Positions 16,850 to 25,092 of a stretch of DNA of 64,000 nucleotides are shown here, piece after piece. The stretch comes from Paenibacillus luteus. GTDB taxonomy: Bacteria > Bacillota > Bacilli > Paenibacillales > Paenibacillaceae. The stretch covers positions 62,001-126,000 of the forward strand of contig NZ_SKCD01000077.1 in assembly GCF_006542765.1 (NCBI RefSeq), read 5' to 3'. The stretch's first letter is position 1. Every line of letters starts with the position of its first letter. Made by a program: the position numbers and the translations under genes. The notes beneath the pieces are model-generated. The model had not been told where the DNA came from. It did no database searches and worked only from the letters and a program-made list of their open reading frames with translations.

Positions 16850-17011
16850 TTAGCCAGAAGCATCTTCCAAATCCAGCACGGCAAGCTCATCTTGATCCTG
16901 TACCGATTCAACGGAGCCGTTTTCCGCTCCTACTTGTGCCATTTCCTTATAAAGCATGAAGGACTCGACATCCCCGGTCAACGTAAAATACTTCCACGAA
17001 AAATTCCGCAT
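16850..17011 (-). CDS. yqzL: YqzL family small protein
   Basis: A 53-residue protein too short for usual gene calling. It begins MRNFSWKYFTLTGDVESFM, which I recognise as the YqzL family N-terminus, continues LYKEMAQVGAE, and ends in an acidic tail (ELAVLDLEDASG). The position between era and recO is that of B. subtilis yqzL. An AAAGGG stretch lies about 12 nt before the ATG at 17009-17011. No function is established for the family. Confidence 0.88.
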   Translation of the reverse strand: MRNFSWKYFTLTGDVESFMLYKEMAQVGAENGSVESVQDQDELAVLDLEDASG

Positions 17012-17112
17012 ACGTATTCATCCCTTTCCGCTACCTGAAATGCTGCTCCAGGGTGGTAATAGGATGCGATGATCCGCTTCAATCTATCCTTAACAAATAA
17101 CGTCAATTCAGA

Positions 17113-18036
17113 CTAATCATGCCGATAGCCTAGATCCTTGAGAACACGTTCCTGGTTGCGCCAGTCCTTTTTCACTTTAACCCAAAGCTCCAGAAAAATT
17201 CGGGAGCCAAGCAGCGCTTCGATATCCTTGCGAGCCTGTTTGCCAACTTCCTTCAGCAATTCTCCTTTTTTGCCAATAATGATGCCCTTCTGGGAATCCC
17301 GTTCGACAAAAATGACAGCTCCGATATAAACGACCCCATTTTCCTTTACGCGCATATCTTCAATTGTTACCGCTATGGAGTGAGGAATTTCTTCACGTGT
17401 CATGTGCAAAATTTTCTCACGAATCAGCTCAGAGCACACAAATTGCTCTGGATGGTCCGTAATCTGATCTGCTGGATAATATTGCGGTCCTTCCGGTAAA
17501 TAACGGGACAGTTGCTCAAGCAATGTCTCTACATTATTGCCTTTGAGTGCTGAAATTGGGATAATTTCCGCGAATTCATGAAGCTCGTTATATTGCGTAA
17601 TCATCGGAAGCAATTGCTCCGGCAATACTTTGTCAATCTTGTTCATCACAAGAAATACGGGTGTTTTCACTTTTTTGAGCTGCTCGATAATAAATCGATC
17701 ACCTCCGCCAAGACCTTCAGATGCATCGATTAGAAAAAGTGCAGCCTCTACTTCCCTAAGAGCACTTTCAGCTGTCTGCATCATGTAATTGCCAAGCTTG
17801 GATTGAGGCTTGTGAATGCCCGGTGTATCCAAAAATACGATTTGTGTGTCGTTAGTTGTGTATACGCCGTGGATCTTGTTCCGCGTGGTTTGCGGCTTGT
17901 CCGACATAATCGCAATCTTCTGGCCAATCAGATGATTCATAAGCGTAGATTTGCCGACATTAGGTCTGCCGATTATAGCGACGAAGCCCGAACGGAATTT
18001 TTTGCTGTCACGATCATTGGTACTATTTCGATTCAT
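17113..18036 (-). CDS. era: GTPase Era
   Basis: A 307-residue essential GTPase that binds the 3' end of 16S rRNA during 30S assembly. The G1 loop GRPNVGKST is at 23-31, followed by TTRNKIHGV (G2), DTPGIH (G3), NKID (G4) and SALKG (G5). The C-terminal KH domain carries GIIIGKKGELLKEVGKQAR. Length is normal. It follows cdd by 8 nt and precedes yqzL. Confidence 0.97.
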   Translation of the reverse strand: MNRNSTNDRDSKKFRSGFVAIIGRPNVGKSTLMNHLIGQKIAIMSDKPQTTRNKIHGVYTTNDTQIVFLDTPGIHKPQSKLGNYMMQTAESALREVEAALFLIDASEGLGGGDRFIIEQLKKVKTPVFLVMNKIDKVLPEQLLPMITQYNELHEFAEIIPISALKGNNVETLLEQLSRYLPEGPQYYPADQITDHPEQFVCSELIREKILHMTREEIPHSIAVTIEDMRVKENGVVYIGAVIFVERDSQKGIIIGKKGELLKEVGKQARKDIEALLGSRIFLELWVKVKKDWRNQERVLKDLGYRHD

Positions 18037-18044
18037 AAATGTTT

Positions 18045-18479
18045 TTAACGCTCCCTATTTTCTAATGATGCCGGAGTAAAAGCTCCCGGCAGTATGTCTG
18101 AAACGGTAGATATGGTCCATTGTCCCATTAAATTGCCCATAATGACGGGCATATCCGGCGCGCACAGCTCAACCAAGACCTGGCGGCAAACTCCGCATGG
18201 GGCAATCGGACCTTCCGTGTCGCCAATGATGGCAATCGCCTGAAATTGACCTGGGCGCTTCCCGTCCGCTACCGCACGGAACAAAGCCGTTCTCTCCGCG
18301 CAATTCGTAGGTGCGTATGCTGCATTTTCCACGTTGCAGCCGAAGTGAACATGCCCTTCATCATCAAGCAGCGCAGCCCCGACCTGAAAGTTGGAGTACG
18401 GGACATATGCACGAGACATCGCTTCCTTTGCGGTATGCAGCAGCTTCGTATAAGCTTCTGACAATCCTTCGTATACCAT
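18045..18479 (-). CDS. cdd: Cytidine deaminase
   Basis: A 144-residue zinc enzyme converting cytidine and deoxycytidine to uridine forms in pyrimidine salvage. Substrate and zinc motifs are GCNVENAAY, then NCAERTA (Cys60, catalytic Glu62) and APCGVCRQ (Cys95, Cys98). The ATG follows GGGAG. It lies between dgkA and era as in B. subtilis. The C-terminus extends slightly past the usual core. Confidence 0.96.
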   Translation of the reverse strand: MVYEGLSEAYTKLLHTAKEAMSRAYVPYSNFQVGAALLDDEGHVHFGCNVENAAYAPTNCAERTALFRAVADGKRPGQFQAIAIIGDTEGPIAPCGVCRQVLVELCAPDMPVIMGNLMGQWTISTVSDILPGAFTPASLENRER

Positions 18480-18504
18480 GCTTACCAGCTCCCATAATCA
18501 GTGT

Positions 18505-18867
18505 CTAGTTCATTATCAAATGCCATAAGGGCGGCCCAAGAATGAGCAGCCCTATTATAGCGGAGATAACAGCCGCAAACAGCACGGCTCCGGCAGCCAC
18601 GTCCTTCGCGACCTTTGCTACCGGATGGATAGTTGGACTAGCTAAGTTAACCGCTTGTTCAACCGCTGTGTTAATCATCTCCGCACTGATGACGACCGCA
18701 ATTGCTATCAGGATTATTGCCCATTCCAGCGGTTCGAGTGACACGATAAAGCCTAAACAGCAAGCGATTATCGCGGCAGCAGCATGAAACCGCATATGAC
18801 TTTGGGTGCGAAGAGCAAAGCCGATTCCGGCAATAGCGACGCCGAAGCTAGAGAAAAACTTGTTCAT
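18505..18867 (-). CDS. dgkA: Diacylglycerol/undecaprenol kinase family protein
   Basis: A 120-residue integral membrane kinase with three hydrophobic helices. The active-site helix SAEMINTAVEQAVNL has both glutamates of the family (Glu63, Glu70), and KVAKDVAAGAVL follows. In Gram-positive bacteria this family phosphorylates undecaprenol rather than diacylglycerol. The start overlaps the ybeY stop by one nucleotide, so translation is coupled. Confidence 0.94.
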   Translation of the reverse strand: MNKFFSSFGVAIAGIGFALRTQSHMRFHAAAAIIACCLGFIVSLEPLEWAIILIAIAVVISAEMINTAVEQAVNLASPTIHPVAKVAKDVAAGAVLFAAVISAIIGLLILGPPLWHLIMN

Positions 18868-19364
18868 TAACGGGTTAAGCCGACTTGCTGCAAAATGGCT
18901 TCCTGTTTGGCCGTCATTTCCGCTTCCGTCTCATCGTCTTGATGATCATATCCGATTAGGTGCAGGAAGCCGTGCACGAACAAAAACCCGATCTCTCGTT
19001 CCAACGAATGTCCATACTCTTCGCTTTGTGCCTGCGCCGTCTCCACGCTGATAATGATATCCCCGAGCATACCGGAAATCGGATCAAGCTCATCCTCACT
19101 TTCGACCTCGAAAATAATGTCAAGCTCCTCTACGCCATCCTCTTGCATGGCAAAAGACAGCACATCCGTCGGACGGTCAATACCGCGATACTCTTTGTTC
19201 AACTGGTGAATTTCTTCGTCATTCGTGAAAGTAAGCGATACTTCGCCGTCCACGATGCCTTCCGCTTCTCCTGCTAGCTGCAGCAGCTGCTCCAATTTAG
19301 CAATCCATGCTTCAGGTATTTCCAGATTTTGCTGTTCGTTGCTCCAATCTAGCTGCAAACTCAT
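18867..19364 (-). CDS. ybeY: rRNA maturation RNase YbeY
   Basis: A 165-residue metal-dependent protein of the UPF0054 family involved in 16S rRNA 3'-end maturation and ribosome quality control. The zinc motif HGFLHLIGYDH supplies His131, His135 and His141. RPTDVLSFAM and GDIIIS are also conserved. The ATG follows AAAGGAG and overlaps the pgpH stop by 4 nt (ATGA). Confidence 0.96.
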   Translation of the reverse strand: MSLQLDWSNEQQNLEIPEAWIAKLEQLLQLAGEAEGIVDGEVSLTFTNDEEIHQLNKEYRGIDRPTDVLSFAMQEDGVEELDIIFEVESEDELDPISGMLGDIIISVETAQAQSEEYGHSLEREIGFLFVHGFLHLIGYDHQDDETEAEMTAKQEAILQQVGLTR

Positions 19365-21607
19365 GCCAAACGCTCCTTTGTTTTCACATCATCCGGATAT
19401 TCGATACGAGAGTGGAAAATGCCAATTACGCTTTCCTTAAGCGATTGAGCAATTTTGTCCAGCTCCTTGAGCGTCAAATCACACTCATTGTATTGGTTAT
19501 CATCAAGCCTGCTTTTAATAATTTTGTGAATCATCGCCTCCACCTGCTCAACCGTTGGGTTGCGCAGGCTGCGAACGGCAGCCTCGACGCAATCGGCAAT
19601 GCCAACAACCGCCGCTTCCTTCGACTGCGCTTTAGGACCTGGATAGCGGAAGTCGTCCTCCGTAAAAGCAGGCTCAGCCCCTTGCTCTTCTGCCTGCTTG
19701 ACCGCCTTGTAATAAAAGAACTTCAGCGATGTTGTCCCATGATGCTGCTCAGCAATATCACGGATCGGTTTAGGGATATTATGCCCCTTTAGCATATCAA
19801 CGCCATCTCTGGCATGGGCTACGATGATGGATTTGCTTAGCTTCGGATCAATCGTGTCATGTGGATTTTCAATATTCGACTGATTTTCAATAAAATAGTT
19901 CGGCCGCTTTGTTTTCCCGATATCATGGTAGAACGAGCCTACGCGGCACAATAATCCGTCAGCCCCTATTGCTTCTGCAGCAGCTTCCGACAAATTGCCG
20001 ACCATTACGCTATGGTGATAAGTGCCCGGCGTTTCTGTAAGCAGCTTGCGCAGCAGCGGATGGTTGGGATTCGAAAGCTCGACAAGCTTGAGCGCCGACA
20101 AGATGCCAAACGTAATTTCAAAGAATGGCATCAAACCGATCACAAGAACCGCTGTAATCAAACCACTGGCAAAAGCGAAGGCAACAGAATAAATGAAAGC
20201 CACGCGTTCAAGCTGCTCAGATAACAGCAGGATCGTAATGACGGACAATGAACCAAACAAGCTTACCATAATGCCGGCTTTCAATATCGTCGACCGCTGA
20301 CTTGCCCTATGGATAGAGAAGATAGCGGCAAACGAAACGACGATAATAACGAAACCGTACTGGAAATCAAAAATTTGATTTTGGCCTGTGTTTAATATAA
20401 TGCTTCCCATAACCGCGAACAAAATGGAGCTGATCATTGCCAGATGGATATCTAGCAAAAGGGTAATCAGCATTGCCCCCAGCGCAGCCGGGGCCAGATA
20501 ACCGGCATATGGTGCTGCATCCGTTTGGGTTAGCGAGATGATTTGAATCGTGATGATGTTGATAAGGAAGATCAGCCACAGCATCAGGAGCGACGCATTA
20601 TTATACTTGGGCTTAATTCCGTTAATGCTGCCGGATTGATGCAGGTATGCATACAGCACAACGATAAACATGACGGACATAAAGAGCAAGCCGAGATGCG
20701 GCCAATAGTTTTTCTTATCCTGCAGCAGCGAGGAATCTACAAGCAGCTTATACAAATCAGGCGTAATGGTCTGGCCGCGCTTAACGATCAGCTCGCCTTC
20801 CTTGATAACAACCGGCGGCGTGTTTTGCTTTGCCTGAACCTTAGCTTCATCGGTAGCTGCCTTGTCCAAAAATTTATTCGGCATGATTGCGAATCTCGCG
20901 AGCTCCTGCACGATCTCCCTGCTTGTCCTGCTGGACAGCGTGCTCGCATTTACGAGTTCTGCTACCTGAGTCCGAGCCGTTTCGGCTTCACGCAATTGCT
21001 CGACTGTCAGCTTACGCACAATATCCCGAGCTACATTGCGCATCTCGGTTAACGTTTCCGACGATAAATTCGGCATTTTGTAAAAAGTTTCTTCCGGAAT
21101 CGTGTACTCTTGCTCTTTGGCAATGAGTGCCATCTCATCGAGCAGCGTATCGTTATACGTCCCCTTGCCTTTGTTCAACTTCACGAAATTATCAATATAC
21201 TCCGAATAGCGACCTGGAATTTCATTTCTGTAAATATCGATTTTATTTTGGAGTGTAACCTGATCATCTTGATTCAACTGCTCGATGCGGACAAATATTT
21301 GCTCCACAAGCGCTTCATTGCGAAGCGGAACGATGGAATAGATCGCATCGATTTTGTCAGCGGCATCCTCTTCCGCTTGCCTGGTCGCTTTCTCATCTTT
21401 GATTTGGAAGGGCGCTTTAATGTCCTTCTCGCTTACCGCGCCCTCCTCAATATCATACGTTTCTGGGACGAGATGCGAAGCCAAGCTGAAATAGAATAGC
21501 AGCACAAACATAAACATCAGCATCCAGCGAACGGCTGCACTCTGCTTCCACCCCGCCAATTTAGACGGGCGCAAGTTCCCCTGTTTTCCGGTCTGGTTTT
21601 GGTTCAT
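19361..21607 (-). CDS. pgpH: 7TM-HD c-di-AMP phosphodiesterase PgpH (YqfF)
   Basis: A 748-residue membrane protein of the 7TMR-HD family that hydrolyses the second messenger c-di-AMP. A first transmembrane helix (about 27-45) is followed by a large extracellular domain (about 50-295), then seven hydrophobic segments (about 303-500), and a cytoplasmic HD domain. HHSVMVGNLSE (531-541), FYHDIGKTKRPNYF (His561-Asp562) and VAHARDGVD provide the metal ligands. It lies between phoH and ybeY as in Listeria and Bacillus. Confidence 0.95.
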   Translation of the reverse strand: MNQNQTGKQGNLRPSKLAGWKQSAAVRWMLMFMFVLLFYFSLASHLVPETYDIEEGAVSEKDIKAPFQIKDEKATRQAEEDAADKIDAIYSIVPLRNEALVEQIFVRIEQLNQDDQVTLQNKIDIYRNEIPGRYSEYIDNFVKLNKGKGTYNDTLLDEMALIAKEQEYTIPEETFYKMPNLSSETLTEMRNVARDIVRKLTVEQLREAETARTQVAELVNASTLSSRTSREIVQELARFAIMPNKFLDKAATDEAKVQAKQNTPPVVIKEGELIVKRGQTITPDLYKLLVDSSLLQDKKNYWPHLGLLFMSVMFIVVLYAYLHQSGSINGIKPKYNNASLLMLWLIFLINIITIQIISLTQTDAAPYAGYLAPAALGAMLITLLLDIHLAMISSILFAVMGSIILNTGQNQIFDFQYGFVIIVVSFAAIFSIHRASQRSTILKAGIMVSLFGSLSVITILLLSEQLERVAFIYSVAFAFASGLITAVLVIGLMPFFEITFGILSALKLVELSNPNHPLLRKLLTETPGTYHHSVMVGNLSEAAAEAIGADGLLCRVGSFYHDIGKTKRPNYFIENQSNIENPHDTIDPKLSKSIIVAHARDGVDMLKGHNIPKPIRDIAEQHHGTTSLKFFYYKAVKQAEEQGAEPAFTEDDFRYPGPKAQSKEAAVVGIADCVEAAVRSLRNPTVEQVEAMIHKIIKSRLDDNQYNECDLTLKELDKIAQSLKESVIGIFHSRIEYPDDVKTKERLA

Positions 21608-21624
21608 GCAGCAGACATTCCTTT

Positions 21625-22599
21625 CTAGGCTTTGTTTTCAGCATCCCAGTTGTAAGCCACAATAATTTTTTGGACTAATGAATGACGAACGACATCTTGC
21701 TCTGAGAAAAGGATAATCCCGATTTCTTCTATGTTTTTCAAAATCCGCTGCGCTTCGATCAAGCCCGAGTTTTTGCCCCGCGGCAAATCGATTTGCGTTA
21801 CGTCTCCTGTTATGACCATTTTCGATCCAAAGCCAAGTCTGGTCAAAAACATTTTCATTTGCTCCGGTGTCGTATTTTGAGCCTCATCCAAAATGATAAA
21901 AGCATCGTCAAGCGTCCGGCCGCGCATATAAGCGAGCGGCGCAATCTCAATCATGCCACGCTCAATCGCTTTCACGGTTTGGTCGGGCCCAAAGACGTCA
22001 TGCAGCGCATCATATAAAGGACGTAAATAAGGATCTACCTTCTCCTGCAAGTCTCCTGGCAAGAAACCAAGGTTCTCGCCCGCTTCCACCGCAGGCCTTG
22101 TCAACACGATCCGTTTCACGGATCCTTCTTTAAGCGCAGCGACGGCAAGCACAACGGCAAGGTACGTCTTTCCCGTTCCGGCAGGACCAATACCAAACAC
22201 GATATCCTTTTTGCGGATCGTCTTGACATAGTGACGCTGACCAATCGTCTTCACACGTATAGGTTTGCCACGATAGGTAGTCGTAATCTCTTTCTTAAAC
22301 AAGTCTAGCAGCTCTTCAGCCTGCATTGTCCTTGCTAGTTCTAGGGCATAGGCCACGTCTCTCTCGGAAGGCTGGTAGCCCCCGCGAACGAGCTGTAATA
22401 ACACATTGTATAACTGCTCTAGCGAATCAACCTCATCTACGGGTCCTGAAATGACAATTTCCGCTTCGCGCGACGTGACGGATGACTCCACCTGTGCTTG
22501 AATAAGGCGCAGAAAATTGTCTTGTGGTCCGAATACAGCCAATCCTTCCGCAGCGTTACCGAGCGGTATTTTTACTACTTTCGTCTCAATTTGCAACAA
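21625..22599 (-). CDS. PhoH family ATPase/RNA-binding protein
   Basis: A 324-residue PhoH-like protein (PhoL/YbeZ type). A KH-like N-terminal domain precedes the ATPase core, with Walker A GPAGTGKT (138-145) and Walker B-like FIILDEAQNTTPEQM. Partners of YbeY are usually adjacent, which fits ybeY two genes downstream. The predicted start is a TTG at 22597-22599, 10 nt after GGGAG at the end of yqfD; no in-frame ATG is nearer. Function in ribosome or RNA maintenance is inferred from the family and neighbours. Confidence 0.92.
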   Translation of the reverse strand: MLQIETKVVKIPLGNAAEGLAVFGPQDNFLRLIQAQVESSVTSREAEIVISGPVDEVDSLEQLYNVLLQLVRGGYQPSERDVAYALELARTMQAEELLDLFKKEITTTYRGKPIRVKTIGQRHYVKTIRKKDIVFGIGPAGTGKTYLAVVLAVAALKEGSVKRIVLTRPAVEAGENLGFLPGDLQEKVDPYLRPLYDALHDVFGPDQTVKAIERGMIEIAPLAYMRGRTLDDAFIILDEAQNTTPEQMKMFLTRLGFGSKMVITGDVTQIDLPRGKNSGLIEAQRILKNIEEIGIILFSEQDVVRHSLVQKIIVAYNWDAENKA

Positions 22600-22602
22600 T
22601 CC

Positions 22603-23796
22603 TCATTCTCCCTGCATCTGGACTAGTGGCATTTCCTTCACGATAGATTGCTCGACCTCAAAAAGAACTTTCATATAAACTTTACCATTGTCCGCCTTTT
22701 CATGCAAAACAATTTCATCCCGGATGACGGCATCGCTGCCTGCTTTGATGAGCACATCGGCTTTTGCCTGCAAGATGCCGACGGTTTTGGCCTCTTCTTC
22801 GGTCAAGTTCCGATCCTCCATCCGTGTTTCCATGACGGTTTCCTTCATCCGGCCAATCGGTATAGACCAATCCCGCCAGGAAGCCTTCTGCTCATAACGG
22901 ATCGCTTCCGAAGCAGTGTATTCATTTTTTCCGAACCCGCTTACCTGAAGTGCCCTTGATCCGATAACCGCAAACCATTTTACTTTTTTCTCGCCCGTAT
23001 ACACCTTCACATGCTGAATCATGGGAGATGCGACTTCGAATTCATACCAGACAAGACCCCGCACTTTGCCTTTGGCTACGACTGTGCGCGAGTTTTCCTC
23101 GCCACCTATCGTGCCTGAAATTAACGTTTGATCTTTTTTCACCTTCGTATTCTTCCTAACGACAGGTCTGCCGGCCTCGGCTATAATTTCCGTTACAACC
23201 GCATCCGCTGAGGCAACCAAATGACGCGGGTTTTGCAGAGAAGCCTGATTAGGTATCGTCGATTCCACTACTTGAATAAGCACTTTCGTTCCTTTCTTCT
23301 CTACACCGACCCAAGTAGACCCTGGCAGCTTGCGAACAAGCTCTTTGGACAGTACATCAGCATCTGTCAAGCGGAAAGACCATTGCATCGGATATAGGCC
23401 TTCCTGCTTCGCTGCTAAGCGAATTTGGTCTTCGCTGAGCTTTACATTCCCCTGAACCTCGATGCTCCATACTAGAGAAGAAAGCATAAAAATGAGAGCG
23501 AAAAATAAAACAATTCCAGCAGCAAATAGTTTTCTCTTTTCTGCCTTTACCAGTAGAAAAGGCAAGCCTTTGCGCTGGATCACATGTACTCGACAGCCTG
23601 TCTCCTTTAAATACGTGCGAAGTCCGAAAAAGTCGCTGACAGATATCTCGAACTCCAGCAGTCCCCTGCTTGTCCACCGAATAGAAGACAGCTGCAAGCC
23701 TCCGGCAAGCGCACGATTGACAAGCTCCTCTGGCTGTCCTCCCCGGATATGTACAGTAACCATGCCTTTTAACCAATTAGCACCTTGTCCGCTCAA
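22603..23796 (-). CDS. yqfD: Sporulation membrane protein YqfD
   Basis: A 397-residue protein of the YqfD family, made in the mother cell in B. subtilis. The N-terminal cytoplasmic part (about 1-85) is followed by one transmembrane helix (LFAAGIVLFFALIFMLSSLV) and a long extracellular region with VQGNVKLSEDQIR and STWVGVEKKGTKVLIQVVE. The start is a TTG at 23794-23796 behind GGAGGGG. It lies after yqfC under the sigma-E-type promoter, consistent with a sporulation role. Confidence 0.93.
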   Translation of the reverse strand: MSGQGANWLKGMVTVHIRGGQPEELVNRALAGGLQLSSIRWTSRGLLEFEISVSDFFGLRTYLKETGCRVHVIQRKGLPFLLVKAEKRKLFAAGIVLFFALIFMLSSLVWSIEVQGNVKLSEDQIRLAAKQEGLYPMQWSFRLTDADVLSKELVRKLPGSTWVGVEKKGTKVLIQVVESTIPNQASLQNPRHLVASADAVVTEIIAEAGRPVVRKNTKVKKDQTLISGTIGGEENSRTVVAKGKVRGLVWYEFEVASPMIQHVKVYTGEKKVKWFAVIGSRALQVSGFGKNEYTASEAIRYEQKASWRDWSIPIGRMKETVMETRMEDRNLTEEEAKTVGILQAKADVLIKAGSDAVIRDEIVLHEKADNGKVYMKVLFEVEQSIVKEMPLVQMQGE

Positions 23797-23851
23797 TATT
23801 TTCCCCTCCGTTACTTGGCGTTCAGCTAAGTCTTAATCCAATCAAGCTATG

Positions 23852-24130
23852 CTAAGGAATCAGTTGAATGTTTGAAATTTGACCTTCAACAAACACTTCC
23901 TCCGTCCAAATCGTCCTTATAACAAGCGAGCTTCCTGTTACTTCCAACTGGCCTTTGCTTAATGCCAATCGCAGACGCTCGCTGGAAAAATGAACAACGC
24001 CCCTGTGATTTTCAATGTACAGCTGACAGTCACCAATCATCGTCAGTCGCGGCAAATCAAAGACGACATCATGCGGCATATCGAGCAGTTCTGCTGTTAC
24101 TTTTCGAAATTTCTTTTTTATACGGCGCAT
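23852..24130 (-). CDS. yqfC: Sporulation protein YqfC
   Basis: A 92-residue basic protein of the YabP/YqfC family. Conserved stretches are ELLDMPHDVVFDLPRLTMIG and LYIENHRGVVHFSSERLRL. I place the start at the ATG at 24128-24130, since the longer frame runs into a repeat. The GAGGAGG site is 12 nt away, a long spacing, and it directly follows the last hairpin of the tandem repeat. With yqfD it forms a mother-cell sporulation pair. Confidence 0.9.
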   Translation of the reverse strand: MRRIKKKFRKVTAELLDMPHDVVFDLPRLTMIGDCQLYIENHRGVVHFSSERLRLALSKGQLEVTGSSLVIRTIWTEEVFVEGQISNIQLIP

Positions 24131-24150
24131 GGACGAATTTTGCCTCCTCA

Positions 24151-24288
24151 AGGTTTGCGGAGCAAACCTACTTCGTAAGCGATACCTAGGTTTGCGGAGC
24201 AAACCTACTTCGTAAGCGATACCTAGGTTTGCGGAGCAAACCTACTTCGTAAGCGATACCTAGGTTTGCGGAGCAAACCTACTTCGTA
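24151..24288. repeat. 37-bp tandem repeat, 3.7 copies, in the yqfC leader
   Basis: Units start at 24151, 24188, 24225 and 24262; the last one is truncated after 27 bp. Each unit begins with a hairpin, AGGTTTG-CGGAG-CAAACCT on the plus strand, followed by an 18-bp spacer ACTTCGTAAGCGATACCT. The copies are identical. On the minus strand the hairpin loop reads CTCCG, and the last hairpin abuts the yqfC ribosome-binding site. No unique spacers separate the units, so it is not a CRISPR array. Confidence 0.95.
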
Positions 24289-24347
24289 GACGGTGCAGAA
24301 TGCTGAATGAACACACTAGTGGTATGACGGTTTTCATGTACTGTACC

Positions 24348-24376
24348 AAATTATGCGCAAGACTCCTGAAATATGA
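24348..24376 (-). promoter_or_regulatory. Sigma-E-type promoter for yqfC-yqfD
   Basis: On the minus strand TCATATT (24370-24376), 14-nt spacer and CATAATTT (24348-24355) resemble the mother-cell sigma-E consensus (GHATANNT / CATACAMT). It lies downstream of two terminators and upstream of yqfC, giving a leader of about 210 nt that contains the tandem hairpins. Confidence 0.6.
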
Positions 24377-24427
24377 GAATAATCTGGCCTCTCTTCATGC
24401 TTTCTGCTCGATGTTGATTTTAGAGAC

Positions 24428-24459
24428 AAAAAAAAGCCAACCAGTATATTCCGGTTGAC
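24428..24459 (-). terminator. Second terminator after the floA operon
   Basis: On the minus strand GTCAACC pairs with GGTTGGC around a 10-nt loop, followed by eight T residues. It backs up the stronger hairpin just upstream. Confidence 0.75.
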
Positions 24460-24475
24460 GCTGTTAGATTTGATA

Positions 24476-24524
24476 CAAAAAGAGCTGTCTCCGCAAGGCG
24501 TAGATGCCTTGCGGAGACAGCTCT
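24476..24524 (-). terminator. Strong terminator with 19-bp perfect stem
   Basis: Arms AGAGCTGTCTCCGCAAGGC and its exact complement (24481-24499, 24506-24524) enclose a 6-nt loop. On the minus strand TTTTTGT follows. It starts 8 nt after the stop of the small membrane protein and ends the nfeD-floA operon. Confidence 0.9.
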
Positions 24525-24531
24525 CCTATCG

Positions 24532-25032
24532 TTACTTCCGGAATGGCTTCTTCGAGCGAGGTGGACCAAGAACCTCTGCCCAGATGACAGCCTTTCGCAA
24601 ATCCTCTGCTTGCACAGAAGTGACAAGTGCTCCCTGAGCCGCTGGTTTGCGTTCTAACGCATCCTGAGACTGCAACTTACTTGTTGATGCTCTCTTTAGC
24701 GCGCGCTCCAGAGAAGCGGTTTGTGACGCTCCAGCAGCCACATCGGTTTGCGTACCAACATACGATGGCTGCATCGGGGTTTGACGATCCTGTTCCCCAC
24801 TCGATCGATAAACCGTCTGGCCCTCTGGCTGTTCCTGCAGCTCCGGACGGCTCTGGCGCTGGGGCTCTTCTGTTGTCCGAGGCTGCAAATTCCGAGGCAG
24901 ACCGCCGCCTCCAAAATCCGGCATCTGGCTCGGCTTTTTCTTGCCTCCAGCTTTCCCAAACAATGAAGCCAACGCCCCAAAAATAATTACGACAATAAAT
25001 ATATTGTTCATCAAAAAATCAATGATTTTCAA
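24532..25032 (-). CDS. Small membrane-anchored protein, third gene of the nfeD-floA operon
   Basis: A protein of about 166 residues. A TTG start at 25030-25032 fits best, lying 7 nt after GGAGGTGA; the ORF is open upstream without a better site. Residues 1-25 form one hydrophobic helix (FIVVIIFGALASLFG). The rest is hydrophilic and low in complexity: a Gly/Lys segment, a Pro/Gln/Arg/Glu-rich middle and a basic tail (KKPFRK). It occupies the place of yqfB in B. subtilis, but I see no clear relation. A role linked to flotillin is inferred only from the operon. Confidence 0.75.
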   Translation of the reverse strand: MKIIDFLMNNIFIVVIIFGALASLFGKAGGKKKPSQMPDFGGGGLPRNLQPRTTEEPQRQSRPELQEQPEGQTVYRSSGEQDRQTPMQPSYVGTQTDVAAGASQTASLERALKRASTSKLQSQDALERKPAAQGALVTSVQAEDLRKAVIWAEVLGPPRSKKPFRK

Positions 25033-25092
25033 GTTGCCCTCACCTCCGATACACAGCCTAGCCAAATGGAATTGTGAGGCTGCGCATGCGCG

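Noticed and set aside
24151..24288. CRISPR array
   Set aside because: Repeat units of 37 bp follow one another without unique spacers, only 3.7 copies exist, and no cas gene is in the window.
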